A DNA stretch of 64,000 bases from Lewinella sp. IMCC34183 (GTDB lineage: Bacteria > Bacteroidota > Bacteroidia > Chitinophagales > Saprospiraceae). The notes beneath the pieces are model-generated. The model did not search any database. It was given only the letters and a program-made list of their open reading frames with translations, and was not told the DNA's origin. The stretch spans positions 45,483-109,482 of the forward strand of contig NZ_QMEM01000012.1 of NCBI RefSeq assembly GCF_003390915.1, in the 5' to 3' direction. Shown piece by piece: positions 44,605-51,960 of this stretch (positions within the stretch are counted from its first letter, which is position 1; every line of letters begins with the position of its first letter). The position numbers and the translations under genes are program-made.

Positions 44605-45630
44605 TCAGGCGTAGCGGTAATCCTGTACCGCGTTGACGAAGGCCTTCACCCCGTCGAGGGGGGTGTCGGGGTAGACGCCGTGGCCCAGGTTGGCGATGTG
44701 GCCCCGCCCAAAGCGGTCGAGCATGGCCCGGGTACCGTCGGCGATCTGTCCGGTGGGCGCGTAGAGCTGGGCCGGATCCATATTACCCTGCAGTACCTTC
44801 CCCGGCACCTGCGTCCGCGCCTGCTGCGGGTCGGCGATCCAGTCGAGCTGCACCACCTGGCAGGGTAGCTTGCCGATGTCCGGCAGGGCGTGGCGGGCGT
44901 CCTTGGCGAAGACCGTTACGGGCACGTCGCCCAGTTCACGGCAGATGAGGTCGATGTAGCGCAGCGAAAACTCCCGGTAGTGATCGGGCGGCAATACGCC
45001 GGCCCAGCTGTCGAAGACCTGGATCAGGTCGGCCCCGTGGCGGGTCTTCTCCTTCAGGTAGGCGGCGGTGGCGATGGCGATCCGCTCCAGCAGGCGGTGG
45101 CTGAGGGCGGGCTCCTTGTAGAGCATGCGGCGCGCCTTACTGAAGGTCTTGCTGCCGCCGCCCTCCACCATGTAGGCGAAGATGGTCCACGGCGCGCCGG
45201 CGAAGCCGATGAGGGGCACGCGATTGTCGAGCCGCTTCTTCGTGGCGTCGAGGGCGTCAAACACGTATCCGAGGTGACCGGGCGCCTCCTCCGGTGGATT
45301 GAGCGCATCGATGTCGGCCGCCGACTGGATGGTGCGTGGAAAGCGGGGCCCCACCTTTTCTACCATGGTGTAGTCCAGCCCGAGCGCTTCGGGGATGACG
45401 AGGATGTCGCTAAAGATGATGGCGGCGTCCACGCCGAGCTCGTCGACGGGCTGCACGGTGACTTCGGCGGCCAGGTCGGGGGTCGACACGAGTTCCTTGA
45501 AGCCGCTCAGGCTGGCGCGCAGGGCGCGGTACTGGGGCAGGATGCGGCCGGCCTGGCGCATCAGCCATACCGGGGGGCGTTCGACGGATTCGCCGCGGGC
45601 GGCGCGCAGGAAGAGATCGTTCTGGTACAT
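44605..45630 (-). CDS. hemE: uroporphyrinogen decarboxylase
   Basis: The ATG at 45630 ([10 protein letters not shown]) gives 341 residues, typical for HemE; the open frame further upstream is antisense noise. The conserved [17 protein letters not shown] and [12 protein letters not shown] stretches hold the substrate-binding Arg and Asp, and [19 protein letters not shown] and GNMDPAQLY follow. It decarboxylates the four acetate side chains of uroporphyrinogen III in heme synthesis. No other hem gene is adjacent. A TACCTTCG box lies five bases before the ATG. Confidence 0.96.
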   Translation of the reverse strand: MYQNDLFLRAARGESVERPPVWLMRQAGRILPQYRALRASLSGFKELVSTPDLAAEVTVQPVDELGVDAAIIFSDILVIPEALGLDYTMVEKVGPRFPRTIQSAADIDALNPPEEAPGHLGYVFDALDATKKRLDNRVPLIGFAGAPWTIFAYMVEGGGSKTFSKARRMLYKEPALSHRLLERIAIATAAYLKEKTRHGADLIQVFDSWAGVLPPDHYREFSLRYIDLICRELGDVPVTVFAKDARHALPDIGKLPCQVVQLDWIADPQQARTQVPGKVLQGNMDPAQLYAPTGQIADGTRAMLDRFGRGHIANLGHGVYPDTPLDGVKAFVNAVQDYRYA

Positions 45631-45635
45631 GGCGG

Positions 45636-45643
45636 CGAAGGTA
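45636..45643 (-). promoter_or_regulatory. -7 box of hemE
   Basis: Minus-strand TACCTTCG, one mismatch from TAnnTTTG, five bases before the hemE ATG. Confidence 0.45.
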
Positions 45644-45713
45644 GGCAGCCGGCGGTGCGCGGGTGCGGTGCCGGTGGGGGAGGCCTCGATTTTTACCGGG
45701 GGATTACGCCCGA

Positions 45714-47342
45714 CTAGGTCTGGATCGCCCCGACGTTGAAGCGTTCGACGGGTGCGTGGGTGGCCGCCTCGATGCCGGCGGAAATGTAGGCACGGGTGTC
45801 GCGGGGGTCGATGAGCTCGTCGACCCACAGGCGGGCGGCGGCGTAGTACGGGCTCGTCTGCCGGTCGTAGCGGTCGGTGATCTTCTTGAGCAATTCCTGC
45901 TCTTCCTGTTCGCTCACCTCCTCGCCGCGGGCCTTCTGGCTGCTGACCTGGATCTGCAGGAGGACCTTGGCGGCCTGCTCGCCCCCCATCACGGCGATGC
46001 GGGCGGTAGGCCAGGCCAGCATGAGGCGGGGGTCGTACGCCCGGCCGCACATGGCGTAGTTGCCGGCCCCGTAGCTGTTGCCGACTACGATGGAGAATTT
46101 GGGTACCGTGCTGTTGCTGACGGCGCTGACCATTTTGGCTCCGTCCTTGATGATTCCTCCCTGCTCGGAGCGCTTGCCGACCATGAAGCCGGATACGTCG
46201 TGGAGGAAGACCAGAGGGATGTTCTTTTGGTTGCAGACCATCACGAAGCGGGCGGCCTTGTCGGCGCTGTCGCTGTAGATGACGCCGCCGAATTGCATTT
46301 CGCCCTTGCCGCTCTTTACCACCTGCCGGTTATTGGCGACGATACCTACCGACCAGCCGTCGATGCGGGCGTAGCCGCACAGTAGGGTCTGTCCGTACTC
46401 GGCCTTGTATTCGGTAAACTTGCCGTCGTCGACCAGGGCAGCCACTAGGGCGCGGCCGTCGTAAGGCTTGGCGCGGTCCTCGGGCAGGATGCCCAGGATC
46501 GCCCCCGCGTCGACCTGGCCCGGCTCGGTGCGGTCGAAGGGCGTCACGACCTTCTCCGGCACCCGGCTCATGAGGTCGCGGATGGTAGCCAGGCACTCGC
46601 GGTCGTTCTCGCTTTTGTAGTCGATCACGCCGCTGACCGAGGCGTGCATGTCGGCACCTCCCAGGTCCTCCTTGTCTACCTTTTCGCCAATGGCCGCGCG
46701 TACCAGGTAGGGGCCGGCCAGGAAGATGCTGCCGGTTTCCTGGACAATGAGGCTCTCGTCGGACATGATGGGCAGGTAGGCCCCGCCGGCCACGCAGCTG
46801 CCCATGACGGCGGCAATCTGGGTGATGCCCAGGGCGCTCATCCGCGCATTGTTACGGAAGATGCGCCCGAAATGCTGCTCGTCGGGGAAGATCTCGTCCT
46901 GTAGCGGCAGGAATACCCCGGCGCTGTCGACTAGGTAGATGATGGGCACGCGGTTCTCGAGGGCGATCTCCTGCGCGCGGAGGTTCTTTTTGCCGGTGAT
47001 GGGGAACCACGCGCCGGCCTTGACGGTAGCGTCGTTGGCGACGATGACGCACAGGCGACCGGACACGCGGCCGTAGCCGGTGATGACGCCCCCGGCGGGG
47101 CAACCGCCGTACTCCTCGTACATCTCGTAGCCGGCGAAGGTGCCGAATTCCAGGAAGTCAGTACCGGGGTCGATGAGGGTGTCTACCCGCTCCCGCGCCG
47201 TGAGTTTACCTTTCTGGTGTTGTTTGGCGACGCGCTTGGCACCGCCACCCGGAAGGATTTGCTCGCGGCGGTGGTTGTAGCGGGACAGCTGCAGCAGCAT
47301 CCCGTCTTCGTGTTCGGCGGCGGTCAGTTCTTGTTTGGTCAT
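45714..47342 (-). CDS. acyl-CoA carboxylase beta subunit (methylcrotonyl-CoA type)
   Basis: A 542-residue biotin-dependent carboxyltransferase. Blocks such as [81 protein letters not shown] and [18 protein letters not shown] match the 3-methylcrotonyl-CoA/geranyl-CoA carboxylase beta branch rather than the propionyl-CoA type. It would transfer carboxyl from biotin to a branched acyl-CoA in leucine breakdown. No alpha (biotin carboxylase) subunit lies beside it. Divergent from the 75-residue membrane protein. Confidence 0.92.
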   Translation of the reverse strand: MTKQELTAAEHEDGMLLQLSRYNHRREQILPGGGAKRVAKQHQKGKLTARERVDTLIDPGTDFLEFGTFAGYEMYEEYGGCPAGGVITGYGRVSGRLCVIVANDATVKAGAWFPITGKKNLRAQEIALENRVPIIYLVDSAGVFLPLQDEIFPDEQHFGRIFRNNARMSALGITQIAAVMGSCVAGGAYLPIMSDESLIVQETGSIFLAGPYLVRAAIGEKVDKEDLGGADMHASVSGVIDYKSENDRECLATIRDLMSRVPEKVVTPFDRTEPGQVDAGAILGILPEDRAKPYDGRALVAALVDDGKFTEYKAEYGQTLLCGYARIDGWSVGIVANNRQVVKSGKGEMQFGGVIYSDSADKAARFVMVCNQKNIPLVFLHDVSGFMVGKRSEQGGIIKDGAKMVSAVSNSTVPKFSIVVGNSYGAGNYAMCGRAYDPRLMLAWPTARIAVMGGEQAAKVLLQIQVSSQKARGEEVSEQEEQELLKKITDRYDRQTSPYYAAARLWVDELIDPRDTRAYISAGIEAATHAPVERFNVGAIQT

Positions 47343-47397
47343 GATCGGTGGTTAAGGGCGGGCGAAAAGTACGATATTCGCCCCAACCGCCCCACCC

Positions 47398-47625
47398 ATG
47401 ACCTTCAGTTACATCGGCCTCGTCATCGAGATCCTCCTCCTCGCCGTCGGCGTGTACCTCTACCTGTTCGCCCGTGGCTTTCTTTTCTTCGGAGGGCCGG
47501 ACGCCCGTAGCCGTGCCGAGGAGTTTCGCCGGGACAATGCCGGCTGGATGCGCATCCTGGGCCTGCTCCTGGCGGCGCTGATGCTGGTGAACGTGGTTCT
47601 GCACGTGGGGGATCTGATGCGGTAA
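47398..47625 (+). CDS. small two-helix membrane protein
   Basis: A 75-residue protein with two hydrophobic helices (about 5-30 and 51-69) flanking a charged loop (PDARSRAEEFRRDNAGW). The 55-base gap to the divergent carboxylase gene carries a possible promoter region. No family name can be given, but the hydrophobicity pattern and position between convergent tRNA and divergent gene support a real gene. Confidence 0.6.
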   Translation: MTFSYIGLVIEILLLAVGVYLYLFARGFLFFGGPDARSRAEEFRRDNAGWMRILGLLLAALMLVNVVLHVGDLMR

Positions 47626-47693
47626 CGAACAAGACCCGGGCACGGGGCACGCAGCGAATTAGGCCGCCTGTTTCCGAGCAGGTATAAACGCAG

Positions 47694-47725
47694 AACGGCG
47701 AAGATCCCGCAGGATCTCCGCCGTT
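47694..47725 (-). terminator. terminator hairpin after tRNA-Leu
   Basis: AACGGCG plus AGATCC pair with GGATCT plus CGCCGTT around a CGC loop, with one mismatch in the middle (47694-47725). It lies directly downstream of the tRNA on the minus strand. Confidence 0.55.
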
Positions 47726-47726
47726 G

Positions 47727-47812
47727 TACCCGGAACGGGGATCGAACCCGTACTCCCAGTACTGGGAACTGGATTTTAAGTCCAGCGCGTCTACCAATTC
47801 CGCCATCCGGGC
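47727..47812 (-). tRNA. tRNA-Leu (UAA)
   Basis: An 86-nt class II tRNA on the minus strand. The acceptor stem GCCCGGA pairs with TCCGGGT (first pair G-U), with discriminator A. The D-arm has AATTGGTAGAC, the anticodon stem CTGGA/TCCAG encloses loop CTTAAAA with anticodon TAA, the long variable arm is built on CCCAGTACTGGG, and the T-loop is GGTTCGATCC. CCA is not encoded. It reads UUA codons, which should be rare in this GC-rich genome. Confidence 0.96.
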
Positions 47813-47866
47813 CTGCCGCGAAGGTAAGCGTTTTTGTACAAGATCGTACCCCGGCCACCGCATCCG

Positions 47867-48664
47867 CTAGTCGGCGGGGTCTTCGGCGCGCAGGGTGGCG
47901 AGGTACTCGCCGCGGGAGTCGACCAGCCGCAGGGTGGAGCCGCTAACTGCGTAGCCGACCGTGCGCCGGAGCACGTCGAGGAAGGCCCGTTCCACGCTGA
48001 TGGCGGGGCAGGCCATTTTGGTCGTTGATAGGGGAGGAAAAGTCAGGGAATCGCCGCTCAGCACGTAGGATCCCCGGAGACTGTTGCAGCCGGCGTTGCC
48101 GGTCACCCGCTGCCCGTTCGCTGAAAGTTCGATGTAGGGTCCGGACTTGCCTTCCACGACCGGCCCGGTACCGAGCGAGTCGAGCCACCAGCGCCGATCG
48201 AAGAGGCGGTCCCGGTCCTTGCGCAGGTAGTAGAGTTCCGACATGGCCCCCTCGATGGGCCGGTTGACCAGGTCCAGCTGCCGCAGGTAGTTCTCACCCA
48301 CCCGGTAGTAGATGGGCCGGTTAATAGAATCAATGTCCAGAAGCTTGATACTGCCGCCGTCGGGTTCCCAGCGGAAGCGGCCGGTGATGGTGTCTTCGTC
48401 CGTGGCGTTACGCATGCTCCGGGTATTCAGCACGTAGGTTTCATCCTTCCGCAGCTTCAGGCTGATCTCCCGCCCGTTACCGTCCATTCCGGGCACGGTA
48501 CCGTAGTAAAGGCCGGACCAATCGAGTGAGGTGCGGCTGTTGTCGGCGGTGGCCTGCGGCGGGCTGGGGGCAATGACGGGCGGCTCGTCCGCGGCGGGCT
48601 GGGTAATTCCGCATCCGGTACCGATAATGATTACTGTGATCAAACAGTAAAGGAGATGACGCAT
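47867..48664 (-). CDS. lipoprotein with NlpE-like and META domains
   Basis: A 265-residue lipoprotein with a signal ending at lipobox GTGC (Cys at residue 18). Residues about 48-125 resemble the copper-resistance NlpE N-terminal domain (WSGLYYGTVPGMDGNGREISLKLRKDETYVL, in parts), and about 150-260 a META/HslJ domain with GNAGCNSLRGSYVLSGDSLTF and TKMACP. NlpE senses surface and envelope stress in enterobacteria; whether this protein signals is unknown. Single gene. Confidence 0.82.
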   Translation of the reverse strand: MRHLLYCLITVIIIGTGCGITQPAADEPPVIAPSPPQATADNSRTSLDWSGLYYGTVPGMDGNGREISLKLRKDETYVLNTRSMRNATDEDTITGRFRWEPDGGSIKLLDIDSINRPIYYRVGENYLRQLDLVNRPIEGAMSELYYLRKDRDRLFDRRWWLDSLGTGPVVEGKSGPYIELSANGQRVTGNAGCNSLRGSYVLSGDSLTFPPLSTTKMACPAISVERAFLDVLRRTVGYAVSGSTLRLVDSRGEYLATLRAEDPAD

Positions 48665-48733
48665 GGGCGTAAGCTTTTCCGGATAACGCCGTTTGCCCCG
48701 CGGAGTGTTTGCCGCAGCAGCTACGTGCGTGAA

Positions 48734-49126
48734 TCAGTCAATTTCGTACAACTCGATCGGCAGGTCGTCCGGGTCACGCAGAAAGGTGAAGCGCCGCCCC
48801 GTCCATTCATCGGTGCGAATGTCCTCTACCGGGACGTTCCGCGTGCGCAATTCCCGGATAGCGGCGTCCAGGTCGGTAACGGAGAACGCCAGGTGGCGCA
48901 GTCCCCGGGCTTCAGGGCGAGTGGGCCGCGGGGGAGGGTCAGGAAACGAAAACAGTTCGATCAGGTAGGTCCCGTTGAGTGCCAGGTCGAGTTTGTGGGA
49001 GTCGCGATCGGCTCGGTAGACCTCCTGTTTCACTTCGAAGCCCAGTACGTCGGTGTAGAACCGGCGGGAGCGGACAATGTCGTGGCAGATGATGGCCACA
49101 TGGTGGAGCGATTGCAGGGAAAGCAT
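48734..49126 (-). CDS. VOC family protein (YaeR/GloA2-like)
   Basis: The ATG at 49126 gives 130 residues, the typical size of YaeR-type glyoxalase-fold proteins. The two beta-alpha-beta-beta-beta modules have HHVAIICHDIVRSRRFYTDVLGF and GLRHLAFSVTDLDAAIREL; the metal ligands His8, His80-like and the two Glu (IELF, IELYEID) are in place. Function may be a lyase, isomerase or dioxygenase-type reaction; not resolved. A TACCTTAG box lies four bases before the ATG. Confidence 0.85.
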   Translation of the reverse strand: MLSLQSLHHVAIICHDIVRSRRFYTDVLGFEVKQEVYRADRDSHKLDLALNGTYLIELFSFPDPPPRPTRPEARGLRHLAFSVTDLDAAIRELRTRNVPVEDIRTDEWTGRRFTFLRDPDDLPIELYEID

Positions 49127-49130
49127 GGCG

Positions 49131-49138
49131 CTAAGGTA
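49131..49138 (-). promoter_or_regulatory. -7 box of the VOC gene
   Basis: Minus-strand TACCTTAG, one mismatch from TAnnTTTG, four bases before the ATG at 49126. Confidence 0.4.
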
Positions 49139-49166
49139 GGGACGAGGCCGGCTTACGAAGTTCCGT

Positions 49167-49814
49167 TCACCCTGCTTTGTGCGACCCGTCGCAGCGTGGC
49201 ATTCTGCCCGAACGCCCACAGGTACAGTCGTGGATACCGGCCCCCGCCCGGATACGTTCGCGGTATTGGTCAATCCTTCGGCTGCGGGTCACGGATTGTC
49301 GGGCATTACCAAAATAGATCAGGTAGCCGCGCTGTCGCCCGGGCGTGAGGGAGGCGAAGGCGGTACGCAGGGCGATGTTTTTGGAAAACCGCTGCTCCAG
49401 TTCCGGGGGCACGGCTGCTTTTCGTTGCACGCTTTTGTCCTGGGTACGCCCCGCCTGCGCTATCGCGATCGCCGCGCGCACGTAGTCGGTGATCACGCCC
49501 GTCAGTTCTTCCACCTGGTCGGCCCGGGTGAAGGATAATTGACGGACCGAACACGAGTGGGGACCGGGCGCGCGGAGCAGTCCCGCGGCGTCAGGCAGCA
49601 GATTGCCCTGAAAGAAACCCAGTTTCGCTCTGGTACCCACCCGACCCAGCATGGCCAGGTTGCGCTGCTGCAGGACGTAACACGGCGCACGCCACTTGTA
49701 GGTTTCTCGCAGTCCGCAGTCGAGCAGGATCTTGCGGAGGGCCAGCAGGACCTCACAGAGCGACTCGTCGGCGGAGAAATATTTGTCAATGGCGTCTGAG
49801 GGAGCGGGATGCAC
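49167..49814 (-). CDS. DUF1801/YdeI-like protein with CDGSH iron-sulfur tail
   Basis: A 215-residue protein from a GTG start. Residues about 15-110 resemble the DUF1801 fold (LRKILLDCGLRETYKWRAPCY, LGFFQGNLL), and 150-185 the YdeI helical region (TPGRQRGYLIYFGNARQSVTRSRRI). The last 19 residues read as C-x-C-x2-S-x3-P-x-C-D-G-S-H, the exact CDGSH iron-sulfur pattern with Cys197, Cys199, Cys208 and His212. A 2Fe-2S cluster-binding tail on a YdeI-like body is inferred; redox or metal sensing is possible. Its neighbours on the same strand are 40 bases away. Confidence 0.8.
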   Translation of the reverse strand: MHPAPSDAIDKYFSADESLCEVLLALRKILLDCGLRETYKWRAPCYVLQQRNLAMLGRVGTRAKLGFFQGNLLPDAAGLLRAPGPHSCSVRQLSFTRADQVEELTGVITDYVRAAIAIAQAGRTQDKSVQRKAAVPPELEQRFSKNIALRTAFASLTPGRQRGYLIYFGNARQSVTRSRRIDQYRERIRAGAGIHDCTCGRSGRMPRCDGSHKAG

Positions 49815-50090
49815 TGCGGGGAGAGTTTAGGTTATGGTAACGGGTGGAACAGTTTCCGTGGCCGGGAAAATATGTTAAAACATACAAAATTTTCAAATTC
49901 TGTCTTCCGTCCGGCAGGTGACATGTGGTGGGGGAACACATCGCTGATAACGCAATATATAGTCCGCCGGCAACGGCGCGATGAACCCCCTCTGGTTATT
50001 CCCGTTAGCCGGAGTAAGCTACACTAACTCCACCGCGCGACGGGCCGCTGCTGCGGCCGGTGAATCCATCCCTACCAGACCAAAGCCATT
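49815..50090 (+). promoter_or_regulatory. leader region of the molybdenum hydroxylase operon
   Basis: This 276-base gap holds an inverted repeat TATGTT-AA-AACATA (49871-49884) next to an AT-rich block, and a perfect hairpin GGCCGC-TGCT-GCGGCC (50043-50058) that ends 32 bases before the first start codon. No TAnnTTTG box was found. The AT-rich block with its inverted repeat is a likely promoter/operator, and the hairpin a possible leader control element. No molybdenum-cofactor riboswitch could be recognised. Confidence 0.4.
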
Positions 50091-50888
50091 ATGAAAGGAT
50101 TAGACAAGTGGGTCGACAAGACCGAAGACCAACTCAACGAAGACGAAAAGAAAATTTTCGGCGAGCTGGGCTTACACGGAGAGTCCCGCCGCAAATTCAT
50201 CGGCAAGCTCTCCGCGGCCAGCCTGAGTATCTGGATGGCCTCCAACTTTAACCTGGACGTGCTCACGCCGCAGGGCGAAACCATGCCGGACGGGCTCAAC
50301 TTCCTGCTCAACGACCTGAAGGTAGACCTGAACATCAATAACAAGCAGCATTCCCTCACCGTCGATTCCCGGACGACCCTCCTCGATGCCCTGCGGGAAC
50401 GGCTGGGCATGACGGGGTCCAAGAAGGGCTGCGGCCACGGTCAGTGCGGTGCCTGCACCGTCATCATCGACGGCAAGCGCAAGCTTTCCTGCCTGACCCT
50501 CGCCGCCAGCTGCGAGGACAAGGAGATCACAACGGTCGAGGGACTGGCCACCGGTGAGCAGTTGCACGCCGTACAGGCCGCCTTTATCAAGTACGATGGC
50601 TTTCAGTGCGGCTACTGTACCTCCGGGCAGATCTGTTCTTCGGTCGCCCTGCTGGACGAAGCCAAGCGCGGAGAGATCAGCTACGTAACCGAAGACATTA
50701 AAGCGAGCAGGGAAAACATCACCCTCTCCGAAGAGGAGATCCGCGAGCGCATGTCCGGCAACCTTTGCCGCTGCGGGGCGTACAACAACATCGTCATGGC
50801 CGTCCAGGAAGCGCAGACCGGCGAGGACCAGGGCCAAAAATGGAGCTTCGCCACCGTGGAGGAAGTCCAGCAAGCCGGTAAGGCCTAA
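50091..50888 (+). CDS. paoA: molybdenum hydroxylase iron-sulfur subunit (PaoA/YagT-like)
   Basis: A 265-residue 2Fe-2S subunit. A Tat-like motif SRRKFIGKLSAAS (Arg33-Arg34) precedes the ferredoxin domain with Cys114, Cys119, Cys122 and Cys134, and the second helical 2Fe-2S domain with Cys173, Cys176, Cys226 and Cys228 (CGYCTSGQ, CRCGAY). It passes electrons from the molybdenum site to FAD in aldehyde-oxidising enzymes. It starts a three-gene operon in the same order (Fe-S, FAD, Mo) as E. coli paoABC. Confidence 0.93.
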   Translation: MKGLDKWVDKTEDQLNEDEKKIFGELGLHGESRRKFIGKLSAASLSIWMASNFNLDVLTPQGETMPDGLNFLLNDLKVDLNINNKQHSLTVDSRTTLLDALRERLGMTGSKKGCGHGQCGACTVIIDGKRKLSCLTLAASCEDKEITTVEGLATGEQLHAVQAAFIKYDGFQCGYCTSGQICSSVALLDEAKRGEISYVTEDIKASRENITLSEEEIRERMSGNLCRCGAYNNIVMAVQEAQTGEDQGQKWSFATVEEVQQAGKA

Positions 50889-50919
50889 CTCCGCCTTACC
50901 GACCAAAAGAAAGAACAGC

Positions 50920-51915
50920 ATGAGACCATACGAATACATCCGCTCCAGTAGTCCGGCGGAAGCCCTGCGTGCCAATGCCGCGAGCGAAAAACCCCACTAC
51001 CTCGGTGGCGGTACCAACCTCATCGACCTGATGAAGGAGGACGTCGAACGACCCGATACCCTCATCGAGGTTTCCGGCCTCGACTTTCAGTCCGTGACCG
51101 CCAACGCCGCGGGTGGGTACACCCTGGGTGCCATGATCAGCAATACGGATACCGCCAACCACCCGGAAGTTAAGAACAACTACCCCCTGCTCTCGATGGC
51201 CATGGTATCGGCCGCCACGGAGCAGATCCGCAATATGGCCACCAACGGCGGCAACCTGCTGCAGCGCACCCGCTGCCCGTACTTTTACGAAACCTCGATG
51301 CCCTGCAACAAGCGGGAGCCGGGTTCCGGCTGCGGCGCGCTGACGGGCATGAACGCCCTCCACGCCATCTTCGGCTGGAGCAAATCGTGCGTGGCCGTCA
51401 ACCCTTCGGATATGTGTACCGCACTGGCCGCCCTCGGGGCGACGGTGGTCGTACTGCAGCCGGACGGGGGCAGCGAGCGGCGCATTCCCTTCGCTGATTT
51501 CCACCGGCTGCCCGGAGATACGCCGGAAAAAGACACCAACCTGGAGCCCGGTGAGCTGATCGTGGGAATTGAACTCGGTGAGCCCAAGTTCTCCGACAAC
51601 TATTACTATCTCAAAATCCGCGAGCGCTCCAGCTACGCCTTCGCCCTGGTTTCGGTGGCGGCGGGCCTGCAGCTCGATGGCAACCGGATCGTGGACGCCG
51701 GACTCGCCATGGGCGGGGTGGCCCACAAGCCCTGGAAGCTCACCGCCGCCGAGGAGTACCTGCGCGGGAAAGTCCCGGAAGCCGCCGTATTCGAGGAGGC
51801 CGCGGAGCGCGCCATGGCCGACGCCCGTCCCCTCGATGACAACGAATACAAAGTGGAAATGGGCAAGAAGGCGATCGTACGCGCGCTGATGCAGGCCTAC
51901 GAACGCACGGCATAA
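50920..51915 (+). CDS. paoB: molybdenum hydroxylase FAD subunit (PaoB/YagS-like)
   Basis: A 331-residue FAD-binding subunit. The FAD motifs HYLGGGTNLIDLM and IRNMATNGGNLLQ(R) are clear, and the C-terminal CO-dehydrogenase flavoprotein domain is complete. An insertion with Cys119, Cys129, Cys138 and Cys157 matches the extra [4Fe-4S] site found in PaoB and in 4-hydroxybenzoyl-CoA reductase rather than in ordinary xanthine dehydrogenase. No signal peptide, so export would be as a complex with the Tat-bearing small subunit. Confidence 0.92.
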   Translation: MRPYEYIRSSSPAEALRANAASEKPHYLGGGTNLIDLMKEDVERPDTLIEVSGLDFQSVTANAAGGYTLGAMISNTDTANHPEVKNNYPLLSMAMVSAATEQIRNMATNGGNLLQRTRCPYFYETSMPCNKREPGSGCGALTGMNALHAIFGWSKSCVAVNPSDMCTALAALGATVVVLQPDGGSERRIPFADFHRLPGDTPEKDTNLEPGELIVGIELGEPKFSDNYYYLKIRERSSYAFALVSVAAGLQLDGNRIVDAGLAMGGVAHKPWKLTAAEEYLRGKVPEAAVFEEAAERAMADARPLDDNEYKVEMGKKAIVRALMQAYERTA

Positions 51916-51960
51916 TTCGTGCAGCCGCCAAATCCATTTAACACCAGCAGCAAAGAAATC

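Noticed and set aside
45631..46050. A long N-terminal extension of hemE
   Set aside because: It overlaps the carboxylase beta gene in a different frame and HemE proteins begin at the MYQND-like start chosen.
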